Positions 26,118-35,631 of a stretch of 64,000 bases of DNA are shown here, piece after piece; within the stretch, counting starts at the first letter, position 1; each line of letters begins with the position of its first letter. The stretch spans positions 744,001 to 808,000 of the forward strand of contig NZ_CP173660.1 in NCBI RefSeq assembly GCF_045038405.1, read 5' to 3'. The translations under genes and the position numbers were made by a program. Below the pieces are notes generated by a model. It made no database searches, had not been told where the DNA came from, and saw only the letters and a list, made by a program, of their open reading frames with translations. The stretch comes from Sellimonas caecigallum. Its GTDB lineage: Bacteria > Bacillota > Clostridia > Lachnospirales > Lachnospiraceae.

Positions 26118-26810
26118 CTATATTCCTCTTAGTTCCGCCTGGGGAACATATTTTTTCACGATTTCCAAAGCCTGTTCCAATATGGAACGGTCATAACTGT
26201 GAAGTCCCGGACGGATCAGATTGCCTGAGTCCTCAAACTGCTGGAGGAAATACCGCTTTGCTCCCCGTATCCAAAGTCCCATCTCCTCAAAATCTGACCG
26301 CTGATGGAACTCTCTTACGACGGTGGTCCTAAACTCGTACGGGATTCTCCCTTCCATCAGAATATCCACGCTGTCTTCGATGGGACGGATATCAAATCCC
26401 GGTACACCGATTGTCTGTCCGTAATGCTTCCTCGAATTTTTCAGATCCATAGCAACATAGTCGATAAGTCCCTGTTCGATAAACCGATCCAAACGCTCGG
26501 GAAAGCTTCCGTTTGTGTCCAGCTTGACCGCATATCCCATCTCCCTGATTTGTCTCAGGAATTCCTCCAGACCATTCTGCAGGAGCGGTTCTCCGCCGCT
26601 TACGCAAACTCCATCGAGAATCCCTTTTCTGCGTTTCAGAAATGCAAAAATCTCTTCTTGATCTATATCATCGTGAGATTCGGTCTGTGTGACCAGATAT
26701 GCATTATGGCAGTACGGACACCGAAAATTGCACCCTGCTGTAAAGATCGTACAGGCTGCTTTTCCTGGATAGTCCAGAAGGGTCAGTTTTTGTAATCCTT
26801 GTATCCTCAT
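26118..26810 (-). CDS. nrdG: Anaerobic ribonucleotide reductase activating protein, NrdG2-type radical SAM enzyme
   Basis: A 230-residue radical SAM protein that installs the glycyl radical in NrdD. The [4Fe-4S] motif CNFRCPYC (CxxxCxxC, residues 27-34) is preceded by DYPGKAACTIFTAG. The SAM-binding GGEP motif is in VCVSGGEPLLQNG. It is longer than classical NrdG (about 155-170 residues) and fits the NrdG2 subgroup. Its ATG overlaps the stop of the P-type ATPase gene by four bases, implying translational coupling to an apparently unrelated cation pump. The NrdR-box region separates it from nrdD, so it may escape NrdR control. Confidence 0.9.
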   Translation of the reverse strand: MRIQGLQKLTLLDYPGKAACTIFTAGCNFRCPYCHNAYLVTQTESHDDIDQEEIFAFLKRRKGILDGVCVSGGEPLLQNGLEEFLRQIREMGYAVKLDTNGSFPERLDRFIEQGLIDYVAMDLKNSRKHYGQTIGVPGFDIRPIEDSVDILMEGRIPYEFRTTVVREFHQRSDFEEMGLWIRGAKRYFLQQFEDSGNLIRPGLHSYDRSILEQALEIVKKYVPQAELRGI

Positions 26811-29245
26811 ATCTTCTCATTCCTTTTCTTTTTTACTTTTCCGTATACTTCCCGAATCTTTCCAACAAGCAAGGTCAGGTATCTGAGCACTGGCTCTGTA
26901 GCGATGGAAAATACGACAAACAGCATAATGCATTTTGCGGACATGCCGGTAATGGCAAACAGCTGATTTAACACCGTACTGCAAAACAGAAGCGCAACCA
27001 CACATCCTGCCAGCACAGCTGTCCGGATCTTGTTCATCGGCTTGCTGATAGAGAAGAGGATCATAAATCCGACGATAGCCAGAAGCATCGTTGCAGCTGT
27101 GGAAATGTCACTTTGATCAACTCCAAACGTCTGTCCGAACACGACAAGCGCACCGACTGCCAGCACATCCGTAAGTCCTGCCGGCAATGCCTTCAGAAAC
27201 ACGTTTGTGAGAAAGTGCCCCTGAATCATATTTTTATTCGGTTCCAAGGCAAGGAAAAATGCCGGGACTCCGATGGTAAACATACTGATCAGGGATACCT
27301 GGGATGGTTCCAGAGGATACGTGATCATAAATACTACGGAGAACAGTGCAAGCAGCAGGGAAAAAATATTCTTGACCAGAAAAAGACTGGCGGACCGCTG
27401 TATATTGTTGACAACTCTCCGTCCTTCCAGAACAACGGAAGGCATGCACGCAAAATTGGAATCCAGAAGGACAAGCTGAGATGCCTGGGCAGCAGCATCG
27501 CTGCCGGAAGCCATCGCAATACTGCAATCGGCATCTTTCAAGGCCAGCACATCGTTTACACCATCCCCTGTCATAGCTACCGTCCTGCCTGCCTCCTTTA
27601 ACGCCTTGACAAACTGTCTTTTCTGGCTCGGCGTCACACGTCCGAAGACAGAATACTTCAGCACCGCCTCCGATATATCCTTCTCGCTTTTTAATTCAGA
27701 TGCATCCACATAATTCTCTGCATGTGCGATTCCTGCCTTTTTTGCTACTTCCGAAACCGTAACCGGATTATCCCCGGAGATAACTTTGACTTCCACACCT
27801 TGCTCTTCAAAGTAGGCGAATGTCTGCTTTGCCTCTTTTCGTATCGGATTTGCAAGCATGATAAATGCAAGTGGAATTACCTTTCCTTTCAGCGCTTTTC
27901 CGTCCGGCTTTTCCTCACTGCTTCCGAATACAAGAACCCTGTATCCTTTTCCAGCGTATTTGCTGATTTCCTCTTCGTATTCCTCATAGTCTTCCCGCAG
28001 AACAAATTCCGGAGCCCCGAGCACGTACGCGGTATCTTCATAGCTCACGCTGCTGTATTTGAATTCCGAAGAAAAGGGTGTGACTTTTACCGGCTCTCTG
28101 CCGCTCTTTTCCTGAAAATGGGCCTGGATAGCCTCCATAGTAATATTATCGCTGCTCATAGCTGCCGCGAAATCTCCGATCAGCTCTTTTAACGGCGGCA
28201 TTTTTTCTTTGTCATAGTTTTTGGAAGCTTTCAGCCCCTGGACTTTCATCGTGTTTTCCGTGATAGTCCCGGTCTTATCCACACAAAGCACGTTGACTCT
28301 GGCCAGAGTCTCGATACTCTTCATGTCGTGAAGAAGGACTTTCTGTCCTGCAAGCCGTATGGCGCTTACTGCCAGCGCCACACTGGCAAGCAGATAAAGC
28401 CCTTCCGGGATCATCCCTACAACTGCTGCCACCATGGCTGTGATGCTGGAACGAAAGCTTTCCTCGTTAAGGAAAAAGCTCTGGGAAAACAAAATCAGGC
28501 CGATCGGGATGATGACGATCCCCACACCTTTGACGAGTTTGTCCAGAGAACGGATCATCTCCGACTGTTCTCCTTCCTTCATGGCCTTTGCTTCCAGCGT
28601 CAGCCTGGATATATACGAATCCGCTCCTACTTTATCAAGACGCGCGCGGCACTGCCCGGAAACGACAAAGCTGCCTGACATGAGTACGTCGCCTTTGTGT
28701 TTCGTGATCTCATCTGCTTCTCCTGTCAGGAGAGACTCATTGACCTGGACTTCTCCCGACTCCACAATAGCATCCGCACAGATCTGATTTCCGGCCTTGA
28801 AGATCACGATATCGTCCAAAACCAGCTCCTCCACATCGATCATTTTCTGCTCTCCATTTCGCACGACCATCGCCCGGGGCGCATTCAGCATCGACATCTT
28901 TTCCAGTACATTTTTAGCCCGGACTTCCTGTATGATACCGATCAGCGTATTGATGATCACAACCGGCATAAAAGTAAGATCACGGAAAGATCCGACTACG
29001 ATCAAAAGTGCTGCAAGGATCACAAAAATCAAGTTAAAATAGGTAAATACATTATCCTTTATGATGTCTTTGGTCGTCTTGGCCGGAGGATCCACCGGAA
29101 TGTTCCTCCATCCCTTATCTTTCCTTTCCCGAACCTGCATATCGTTCAGACCTTGGCAGCAATCCGGCTTTAACCTGTCCACCGGGATCCTGTCCACATC
29201 GTATTCTTCTGTCTCGTCCCATCTCTCGGCCATTCTTCTCAGCAT
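26807..29245 (-). CDS. Cation-transporting P-type ATPase, CtpE-like
   Basis: An 812-residue membrane pump with about ten helices. The phosphorylation motif is CVDKTGTITEN; the actuator loop has LLTGEAD in place of TGES/TGE; the hinge is MTGDGVNDVLALKDADCSIAM. Helix 4 contains GMIPEGLYLLASVALAVS; the PEGL motif is shared with Mycobacterium CtpE, a proposed Ca2+ importer, and related bacterial pumps. No heavy-metal CPC motif or N-terminal metal domain is present, so Ca2+, Mg2+ or another hard cation is likely. I start at 29245 because GGAGG lies seven bases upstream; the longer frame has only a weak site. The stop overlaps nrdG2. Confidence 0.88.
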   Translation of the reverse strand: MLRRMAERWDETEEYDVDRIPVDRLKPDCCQGLNDMQVRERKDKGWRNIPVDPPAKTTKDIIKDNVFTYFNLIFVILAALLIVVGSFRDLTFMPVVIINTLIGIIQEVRAKNVLEKMSMLNAPRAMVVRNGEQKMIDVEELVLDDIVIFKAGNQICADAIVESGEVQVNESLLTGEADEITKHKGDVLMSGSFVVSGQCRARLDKVGADSYISRLTLEAKAMKEGEQSEMIRSLDKLVKGVGIVIIPIGLILFSQSFFLNEESFRSSITAMVAAVVGMIPEGLYLLASVALAVSAIRLAGQKVLLHDMKSIETLARVNVLCVDKTGTITENTMKVQGLKASKNYDKEKMPPLKELIGDFAAAMSSDNITMEAIQAHFQEKSGREPVKVTPFSSEFKYSSVSYEDTAYVLGAPEFVLREDYEEYEEEISKYAGKGYRVLVFGSSEEKPDGKALKGKVIPLAFIMLANPIRKEAKQTFAYFEEQGVEVKVISGDNPVTVSEVAKKAGIAHAENYVDASELKSEKDISEAVLKYSVFGRVTPSQKRQFVKALKEAGRTVAMTGDGVNDVLALKDADCSIAMASGSDAAAQASQLVLLDSNFACMPSVVLEGRRVVNNIQRSASLFLVKNIFSLLLALFSVVFMITYPLEPSQVSLISMFTIGVPAFFLALEPNKNMIQGHFLTNVFLKALPAGLTDVLAVGALVVFGQTFGVDQSDISTAATMLLAIVGFMILFSISKPMNKIRTAVLAGCVVALLFCSTVLNQLFAITGMSAKCIMLFVVFSIATEPVLRYLTLLVGKIREVYGKVKKKRNEKI

Positions 29246-29341
29246 CTGTTCCCTCCGTTGTTTTTCGTCTTTTTCTTTCGTATAAATCTCATTATACGCC
29301 CCATTTCCCAAAAAACTATAAAAACAATATTAAGAATTGAT

Positions 29342-29391
29342 TAAAAAAAGTCCCCGCAGGAATACTGAAGTATTGTGTATTCCTGTGGGGA
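29342..29391 (-). terminator. Rho-independent terminator of the hypE-hypD operon
   Basis: TCCCCGCAGGAATA (29351-29364) pairs with TATTCCTGTGGGGA (29378-29391), 13 of 14 bp. On the minus strand it is followed by CTTTTTTTAA. It lies 28 bp past the glycyl-radical enzyme stop. Confidence 0.9.
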
Positions 29392-29418
29392 ACATACTAA
29401 CTGTTCAAACTAATTTGA

Positions 29419-31794
29419 TTAGTTAAAGCTCTGTTCTGTTCTTTCGATGATTTCATCCTGAAGCGCTTTGCTTAAGTTTCTGAAGTGATCGCTGTATCCA
29501 GCTACACGCACAATCAGATCTTTGTAGTCTTCCGGATGTTTCTGTGCTTCGATCAGTGTCTGCTTGTCGATGACATTAAACTGAATGTGATGTCCATCCA
29601 TGTTGAAATATGTTCTTACAAGATTTGCCATCTGATCGAGTCCTTCTTCTCCTGCCACTACATTCGGAGTGAATTTCTGGTTCAGCAGTGTTCCGCCTGT
29701 CTGAAGATGATCCATCTTTGCACAGGATTTTACAACCGCTGTCGGTCCGTTTACATCTGCTCCTTTTTCCGGAGAAATTCCTTCGGATACCGGTTTTTCT
29801 GCAAGACGTCCGTTTGCACTTGCTCCCATAACTTCTCCGAAGTATACGTGACATGTTGTCGGAAGCATATCTACACGGTACATACCGCCGTTTGTATTGT
29901 GGCGTCTGGATACTTCCTGCTGATAGTAGCTGAATACTTCCTTCATGATATCATCTGCGTAATCGTCGTCATTTCCGTATTTCGGAGTTTTATTTCTAAC
30001 GAGATTCAGAGTCTTTTCATGTCCTTCAAAGTTGTCATCCAGGGCTTCCATCAGTTCTGCCATCGTCATTGTCTTTTTGTCAAATACATTGTATTTCACA
30101 GCAGACAGACAGTCTGTGATCGTACCGATACCAACACCCTGAATATATTTTGTATTGTATCTTGCTCCGCCTGCATTGTAGTCCTTTCCTTTGGAGATAC
30201 AGTCGTTTGTGATGATGGAAAGGAACGGAACCGGCATGTACTCTGCATAGATACGTTCAATCACGTTATTTCCCTGTACCTTGATGTCAAGGAAGTGTTT
30301 GATCTGTTTTTTGTACGCTTCGAAAAGATCTTCGTATGTCTCAAATTCTGTTGCGTGTCCAAGAGCAAGACCGATCTGTTTTCCTGTACGTTTGTCAAAT
30401 CCATTGTTGAGTGTGATCTCAAAGATCTTAGGCAGGTTGAAATATCCTGTCAGGATGTACGCTTCATTTCCGAATGCTCCTGTCTCAACACATCCGCTTG
30501 TACCGCCGCGTCTTGCGTCTTCCAGAGTCTTTCCTGCATTCAGGAGTTCCTGGATGATTGCTTCTGTATTATAGAATGCCGGCTGTCCCCATCCTTTTCT
30601 GGAGATCTCGCATGCACGTTTCAGGAATTTCTGAGGTGTCTTGCGGCTGATCTGTACGTTTGAACTCGGCTGAAGAAGCTTCATTTCATCCATACAGTCA
30701 AGGATCAGATAACTTACGTTGTTGACACCATTCTTACCGTCCGGTGTGATTCCTCCTGTGTTGAGGTTTGCAAAGTCTGTGTATGTTCCAGACTCTTTCA
30801 GTGTGATACCTACCTTCGGCGGTGCCGGCTGGTTGTTGAATTTTACCCAGAGACATTCCAGAAGTTCCAGTGCTTTCTCGTCATCCAGGATTCCGTCTTC
30901 CACGTCTTTTTCGTAGAACGGATTCAGGTGCTGGTCGAAACGTCCCGGTGAATATGCATCCCACGGATTTAATTCGCTTGTTACACTTAAGTGTACAAAC
31001 CAGTACATCTGGATAGCCTGCCAGAATGTCTGCGGTTTGTGTGCCGGTACGACATCACAGTTTGCAGCGATCTGAAGAAGCTCTGCCTTTCTTGTTTCAT
31101 CTGTCTCTTTTTCTGCAAGTTCTCTTGCATATTCTGCGTAACGTTTTCCAAGAACCATAACCGCGTCACATGCGATGGACATTCCGCGGAGCTGGTTTCT
31201 CTTGTCAAATGCATCCGGATCATTCTGGAAATCCAGTGCGTCGATTGCTTTCTGGATATCTTCTTTGTAATCCAGGAATCCTTTTTCATAAATTTTTACA
31301 GAACCTACTGTATGTCCCGGTCCTCTCTGTTCCATGAACTCTGTAAAGATACCTGCTTCGTAGCAGTCTCTCCACTCCTGCGTCATATTGTTCAGGATCT
31401 TATTTCTGATGGATCTTTTTTCCCAGTATGGGATGATGACATCTTCCTGGAATTTGTAATCTTCATCTTTTACTTTGAAGCTGATGAGCTCACGGTCATT
31501 CATGACATGCATGTCTTCTACTGTGTGGCAGCAAAGTTCCGGGAATGTCGGTGCAGCCCACGGGCCATCGCCTTTTTCTCCTACGATGAGTTCTCCATCT
31601 CCGATGTAAAGTGTCTTTGTTGCAAAGTAGTCTTTTAATACCTGGGCACGAAGTTCCGGAATAGAAAGATTCCCTTCGTATTTTTTGTAAGTTTCTGTCT
31701 CACTCTTTGCACGTTCCATGTCGATGTGTGCCTGCGTGTTCTCGCTCAGTTTTCTGAGTGCTTTGATTCTGGCGTTCATACCTCTTTCTTCCAT
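29419..31794 (-). CDS. hypD: Glycyl-radical dehydratase, trans-4-hydroxy-L-proline dehydratase-like
   Basis: A 791-residue glycyl-radical enzyme. Active-site Cys435 and Glu437 lie in GTSGCVETGAFG. The radical Gly766 is in RVAGYSDHF near the C-terminus. GCVE is the dehydratase/lyase pattern, unlike the Cys-Cys of true pyruvate formate-lyase. Length and many segments (DGELIVGEKGD, FMEQRGPGHTVG, WGQPAFYNTEAI, GISPEKGADVNGPTAV) agree with my recollection of Clostridioides difficile HypD, which dehydrates trans-4-hydroxy-L-proline to pyrroline-5-carboxylate. Assignment by memory, so a related substrate is possible. AGGAGG lies seven bases before the ATG. The activase gene is immediately upstream. 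ProC, which would finish the conversion to proline, is encoded at 20492-21286. Confidence 0.8.
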   Translation of the reverse strand: MEERGMNARIKALRKLSENTQAHIDMERAKSETETYKKYEGNLSIPELRAQVLKDYFATKTLYIGDGELIVGEKGDGPWAAPTFPELCCHTVEDMHVMNDRELISFKVKDEDYKFQEDVIIPYWEKRSIRNKILNNMTQEWRDCYEAGIFTEFMEQRGPGHTVGSVKIYEKGFLDYKEDIQKAIDALDFQNDPDAFDKRNQLRGMSIACDAVMVLGKRYAEYARELAEKETDETRKAELLQIAANCDVVPAHKPQTFWQAIQMYWFVHLSVTSELNPWDAYSPGRFDQHLNPFYEKDVEDGILDDEKALELLECLWVKFNNQPAPPKVGITLKESGTYTDFANLNTGGITPDGKNGVNNVSYLILDCMDEMKLLQPSSNVQISRKTPQKFLKRACEISRKGWGQPAFYNTEAIIQELLNAGKTLEDARRGGTSGCVETGAFGNEAYILTGYFNLPKIFEITLNNGFDKRTGKQIGLALGHATEFETYEDLFEAYKKQIKHFLDIKVQGNNVIERIYAEYMPVPFLSIITNDCISKGKDYNAGGARYNTKYIQGVGIGTITDCLSAVKYNVFDKKTMTMAELMEALDDNFEGHEKTLNLVRNKTPKYGNDDDYADDIMKEVFSYYQQEVSRRHNTNGGMYRVDMLPTTCHVYFGEVMGASANGRLAEKPVSEGISPEKGADVNGPTAVVKSCAKMDHLQTGGTLLNQKFTPNVVAGEEGLDQMANLVRTYFNMDGHHIQFNVIDKQTLIEAQKHPEDYKDLIVRVAGYSDHFRNLSKALQDEIIERTEQSFN

Positions 31795-31798
31795 GATT

Positions 31799-32710
31799 TT
31801 AACCTCCTATTTTGGTATTGTGAAAGCCTGCCTGCTGGAACATCTTTACGAAATGCTCCATCTCTTCTTTCGATGGGGCACTTAAATTTTTCCCCTCATA
31901 TTCTGTTCCAAGTCTTTCATATTTACTGGAACCTGTATTGTGATATGGAAGCAGATTGACCTGCGGTGTGCGGATTTTCTTTTCCAACAGGAAATCGATT
32001 ACCGCCTGCATATCTTCTTCTGTTCCGTTTACTTCCTTGATCGTCGGGATCCGGATGTAAATCCGTGCCCCGTCTTTACTAAGCTTCTCCAGGTTTTCCA
32101 AGATCAGCCGGTTATCCTCTCCCATGTACTTCCTGTGCTTTTCAGGATCCATGGATTTGATGTCATACAGAAATGTTTCCGTGTACGGAAGAATCCGTTC
32201 AAAATGGCTGTACGGTACATATCCGCATGTATCGATCGTCACGCTGATGCCGGATTTATAAAGCTCTCTTGCCAGCTCTTCCATATAATCCATATCATTG
32301 GCAAGAACCTCTCCGCCTGACAAAGTCACACCTCCGCCGGATTCCTCGTAAAACATCTCGTCTTTTTTCAATTCTTTTACGAGCTCTTTGACCGTATATG
32401 TTTTTCCCGCCATCTCACGCAGATTCTGCGGACAAACATCTGTGCATTTCCCGCACAATATGCATGCCTTCTGATCCGTCAGCGCTTTTCCGCCTTCTAT
32501 CCGGATGGCATGTTCCGGGCATTCCTCTGCACAGTATCCACACCCGGTACATTTCGACTCGTTTGTCAAAAGCTGATTGGTATATTTCTGAGTCTCCGGA
32601 TTGTGACACCACGTACATTTCAGCGGACATCCTTTAAAAAATACGCTCGTGCGGATTCCGTCTCCATCGTGGATGGAATACTTCTGAATATTCGTTACCA
32701 GTGGAGTCAT
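31799..32710 (-). CDS. hypE: Glycyl-radical enzyme activase (radical SAM, HypE/PflA-like)
   Basis: A 303-residue activase that generates the glycyl radical on the dehydratase encoded four bases downstream. The SAM cluster motif is CPLKCTWCHNPE (CxxxCxxC). An inserted two-cluster ferredoxin domain follows (CTGCGYCAEECPEHAI and CILCGKCTDVCPQN), typical of activases of non-formate-lyase enzymes. The SAM motif GGGVTLSGGEVL is intact. GAGGGG precedes the ATG. It opens a two-gene operon driven by a clear promoter with a palindrome over the start site. Confidence 0.9.
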   Translation of the reverse strand: MTPLVTNIQKYSIHDGDGIRTSVFFKGCPLKCTWCHNPETQKYTNQLLTNESKCTGCGYCAEECPEHAIRIEGGKALTDQKACILCGKCTDVCPQNLREMAGKTYTVKELVKELKKDEMFYEESGGGVTLSGGEVLANDMDYMEELARELYKSGISVTIDTCGYVPYSHFERILPYTETFLYDIKSMDPEKHRKYMGEDNRLILENLEKLSKDGARIYIRIPTIKEVNGTEEDMQAVIDFLLEKKIRTPQVNLLPYHNTGSSKYERLGTEYEGKNLSAPSKEEMEHFVKMFQQAGFHNTKIGG

Positions 32711-32783
32711 GTTTTCTCCCCTCTCTTATATTTCCTTCTCTTTCAGCTGGGCGGCTTTTATGCCGTCCTGTAAGTTATAGACT

Positions 32784-32832
32784 AAAGTTCAAACTTTGGT
32801 ACAATTATAACAATCAATCTTCTGTTCGTCAA
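32784..32832 (-). promoter_or_regulatory. hypED promoter with operator palindrome
   Basis: Minus-strand -35 TTGACG (32827-32832) and -10 TATAAT (32804-32809) are 17 bp apart. Six bases further downstream sits AAAGTTCAAACTTT (32784-32797), an inverted repeat with 6-bp arms covering the expected start site. That position suggests a repressor relieved by the substrate. The regulator is not identifiable from this window. Confidence 0.7.
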
Positions 32833-32865
32833 TATTTTATCAATACTTTTCTTCTCATTTCAGCA

Positions 32866-32912
32866 AAAATGGATAAAACCACCCTTCTTTTTTTGGTGGT
32901 TTTATCCATTTA
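32866..32912 (-). terminator. Rho-independent terminator of the Na/Pi cotransporter gene
   Basis: A 17-18 bp perfect stem (AAATGGATAAAACCACC with its complement, 32867-32883 and 32895-32911) closes about 7 bp after the cotransporter stop. The minus strand continues with TTTTT-like sequence. It also insulates the hypED promoter. Confidence 0.85.
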
Positions 32913-32918
32913 TCATTT

Positions 32919-34550
32919 CTATAAATCCTGCTCGGCATAAGCCTCCGCAATATTGCGGATATGATCTCCGATTCTTTCATAGTCGATCAGTATCTCGGAG
33001 TACAGCACAGCACTCTCAATATCGCACGCATGGCTGTGAATCCGTTCTACCTGGTTGTTCCTGCAACGTTCGGTAATATCGTCCACTGCCCGCTCAAAAC
33101 TTACTGCATCCACAAGCATCTGTGTCCTGTCCGCATTCTCTGAAAGTTCCAGCCTCTCGAATGCTTTTTCGCACTGTGTCCGCATTTCTTTCAGCTCTTC
33201 GATCGTAGATTGGGACAAGGAAAGTTTTCTTTCTTTCATCATTGCCGCGTGTTCTGCAAAGTTCATCGCGTGATCGCCGACACGCTCCACGTTTCCGGAC
33301 ATCTTGAATATACTGTTTAATTTCTTTGTCTCGGCAGGTGCATGCTCCACTGTGAGGACTTTGGACAGACGTTTTGATATATTAATGTTATAGAGGTCAA
33401 TCTGATTTTCCTTCTCTTCCACTTCCTCAAATCCTTTGACGTCTCCGCTTAATATCATGTCAAATCCTTTGAGGACATTTTCTTTTGCAAATGTAAACAT
33501 CGTGCCGACATTTTCCATCAGGCTGTTAACCGCAATGGCAGAAGATCCGAGAACATGCTGGGTATTCATCATCTCCTTGAGCCATACTTCCTCGTCCAGA
33601 TGTGCTTCCTGCTTTTTATCCGGAAGGATCTTCTCCGCCAGTGCAGCAAGTCCTGTTCCGAACGGAATCAGAACAATAGTCGTGACAATATTGAAAATCG
33701 TATGGACGTTTGCAATCTGTGCTGCCGGATTTCCCGGTGTAAAGCTTGCCACGAAGGAAGCAAACGGCGTTGTCAATGTGATTGCCACAAAAATGATCGT
33801 TCCGATCACATTAAACATAAAGTGGATGACCGTCGTCCTCTTTGCGTTCCGGTTCATTCCTACCGACGCAATCAGCGCCGTAATACATGTACCGATATTC
33901 TGCCCGAACAGGACGAATACTGCACTGTTGATATCGATCAGTCCGCTGATAGCAAGCGCCTGAAGAATACCGACAGAGGCCGAAGATGATTGGATGACAG
34001 CCGTAAATATAGCACCTGCCAGTATACCAAGCAGCGGGTTAGAGAATTTGGTCAAAAGTGATACAAATGCTTCTGATTCTCTCATCGGCATCATCGCGTC
34101 GCTCATCAGACCAAGGCCAATGAAGAGTACCCCTAATCCGGCGATGATGCTTCCGATGTTCTGTACCTTTCTGTTTTTTGAAAACATCAGCATGGCAACA
34201 CCGATAAAAGCAAAGAGCGGCGCTATCGTCCCGATATCAAGAGCCACAAGCTGACCTGTGATGGTCGTTCCGATATTGGCTCCCATGATGATCCATACTG
34301 CCTGGCGAAGTGTCATGAGCCCCGAATTCACAAATCCGACTACCATGACTGTCGTGGCAGATGAAGACTGAATGATCGCTGTGATGACAGCACCTACAAG
34401 TACTCCAAGGATACGATTGGAAGTGAGCCGCTCCAGGATCCCTTTCAGCCTGTCGCCCGCTACCGCTTCCAGATTGCTGCTCATCATCTGCATTCCGTAA
34501 AGGAAAAGTGCAAGCCCTCCAAGCAGCATAAAGACATATTCTGGTTTCAT
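32919..34550 (-). CDS. Na/Pi cotransporter family protein (NptA/YjbB type)
   Basis: A 543-residue membrane protein. Two inverted Na_Pi_cotrans repeats carry the QSSSA motifs (IIQSSSATTVMVVGF near residue 60 and VIQSSSASVGILQAL near 185). A cytoplasmic PhoU-like helical domain fills about residues 340-543 (FKMSGNVERVGDHAMNFAEHA, ILIDYERIGDHIRNIAEAYAE), which in this family probably regulates transport. It imports phosphate with sodium, or exports it as shown for E. coli YjbB. It is a single-gene unit with its own terminator. Confidence 0.92.
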   Translation of the reverse strand: MKPEYVFMLLGGLALFLYGMQMMSSNLEAVAGDRLKGILERLTSNRILGVLVGAVITAIIQSSSATTVMVVGFVNSGLMTLRQAVWIIMGANIGTTITGQLVALDIGTIAPLFAFIGVAMLMFSKNRKVQNIGSIIAGLGVLFIGLGLMSDAMMPMRESEAFVSLLTKFSNPLLGILAGAIFTAVIQSSSASVGILQALAISGLIDINSAVFVLFGQNIGTCITALIASVGMNRNAKRTTVIHFMFNVIGTIIFVAITLTTPFASFVASFTPGNPAAQIANVHTIFNIVTTIVLIPFGTGLAALAEKILPDKKQEAHLDEEVWLKEMMNTQHVLGSSAIAVNSLMENVGTMFTFAKENVLKGFDMILSGDVKGFEEVEEKENQIDLYNINISKRLSKVLTVEHAPAETKKLNSIFKMSGNVERVGDHAMNFAEHAAMMKERKLSLSQSTIEELKEMRTQCEKAFERLELSENADRTQMLVDAVSFERAVDDITERCRNNQVERIHSHACDIESAVLYSEILIDYERIGDHIRNIAEAYAEQDL

Positions 34551-34621
34551 TTGTTGATTTTCCTCCTAAAATCTTCCCTTTCGTTTCTTTTGATATTCTG
34601 TCTTTTCTTATGCAGTTGTAA

Positions 34622-34638
34622 TGCGGCTTTTTGCCGCA
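34622..34638 (-). terminator. Possible weak terminator after the EamA gene
   Basis: TGCGGC and GCCGCA form a 6-bp stem around TTTTT, between the EamA stop and the Na/Pi start. There is no good T-run on the minus strand, so function is uncertain. Confidence 0.35.
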
Positions 34639-34695
34639 CTATCTATCATTTTATATGAAGGGAAACATCGGTGTCAATCCATTTTTAAATCTATG

Positions 34696-35625
34696 TTAAT
34701 TTTGTGTTAAATCGCTGTAAAATGTCTTTTTCTTTTCCGGAATTTGCGCCAAGATGATGGCGGCAAACATCAGCACGCATCCAATGATTTCTCTCTGGTT
34801 CAACGTCTCCCCCAGAACCAACATACCTGCCAGAACAGAGATGACCGATTCCAGGCTGAGAATGAGCGAGGCGACTGTCGGATTGATCCCTTTTTGTCCA
34901 ACAATCTGGAGTGTATATCCGACGCCGCTTGAGAGCACACCTGCATACAAAATGGGAAGCCAGGCTGCCAAAATAGCGGACGGATCCGGTTTCTCAAAGA
35001 GAATCATTCCGATTCCGCTTACGATTCCGCTCACAAAAAATTGAATACAGGACATTTTTACCCCGTCCACAAGTTCCGTAAAATAATCAATCACTAAAAT
35101 ATGTATGGAAAAAACGAGGGCGCAGAAAAACACCATCGCATCCCCATATCCGATGGAAAACCCTTCCGTCATACACAGGAAGTAAAGTCCAAAAAGCGCC
35201 AGTATCACTCCGATCCATATATTCAATCTGCAGCGCTTCCCGAAAAAAAGCCCGAGAACAGGTACAATGATGATATAAAAAGCCGTAATAAACCCAGCCT
35301 TTCCAACCGTCGTGTACTGGATACCGATCTGCTGAAGACAGCTTGCCACACCAAGAGCCAGGCCGCACAAAACTCCGCCGGCGACCAATGTCTTGCGATA
35401 CCGTTTCTTTTCAGATCTCGTGCGTGAAATAGTTTCTTTTGGATTGATCTTCTGCAAAATCACAATACATGGCAGTAATACAATCCCTGCAATAAAAGAC
35501 CGGACACAGATAAAAGTATATGGCCCTACATAGTCCATCCCGACACTCTGCGCTACAAATGCTGTCCCCCATATAAAAGCGGTAAGGAACAGAAAAAACG
35601 AATTTCTGATTTTATGCGTTTTCAT
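34696..35625 (-). CDS. EamA-family (DMT) transporter of the lac operon
   Basis: A 309-residue membrane protein with ten predicted helices and two EamA repeats; opening motif FLFLTAFIWGTAFVAQSVGMDYVGPYTF is typical of the family. The second repeat includes GYTLQIVGQKGINPTVASLILSLESV. It is the third gene after lacZ and lacI, starting six bases after the lacI stop with a GGGGAAG ribosome site, so it is co-transcribed. A sugar role is suggested only by that position; DMT proteins usually carry small metabolites outward. Confidence 0.86.
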   Translation of the reverse strand: MKTHKIRNSFFLFLTAFIWGTAFVAQSVGMDYVGPYTFICVRSFIAGIVLLPCIVILQKINPKETISRTRSEKKRYRKTLVAGGVLCGLALGVASCLQQIGIQYTTVGKAGFITAFYIIIVPVLGLFFGKRCRLNIWIGVILALFGLYFLCMTEGFSIGYGDAMVFFCALVFSIHILVIDYFTELVDGVKMSCIQFFVSGIVSGIGMILFEKPDPSAILAAWLPILYAGVLSSGVGYTLQIVGQKGINPTVASLILSLESVISVLAGMLVLGETLNQREIIGCVLMFAAIILAQIPEKKKTFYSDLTQN

Positions 35626-35631
35626 CTCTTT

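Noticed and set aside
29485..30663. A 392-codon plus-strand frame
   Set aside because: It is antisense to the glycyl-radical enzyme gene; the product is Cys/Phe/Ser-rich with no recognisable domain, as expected of an antisense shadow.
29419..31794. Pyruvate formate-lyase (pflB)
   Set aside because: True PflB has adjacent active-site cysteines (Cys-Cys); this protein has GCVE and matches dehydratase-type enzymes, and its activase has the ferredoxin insert.
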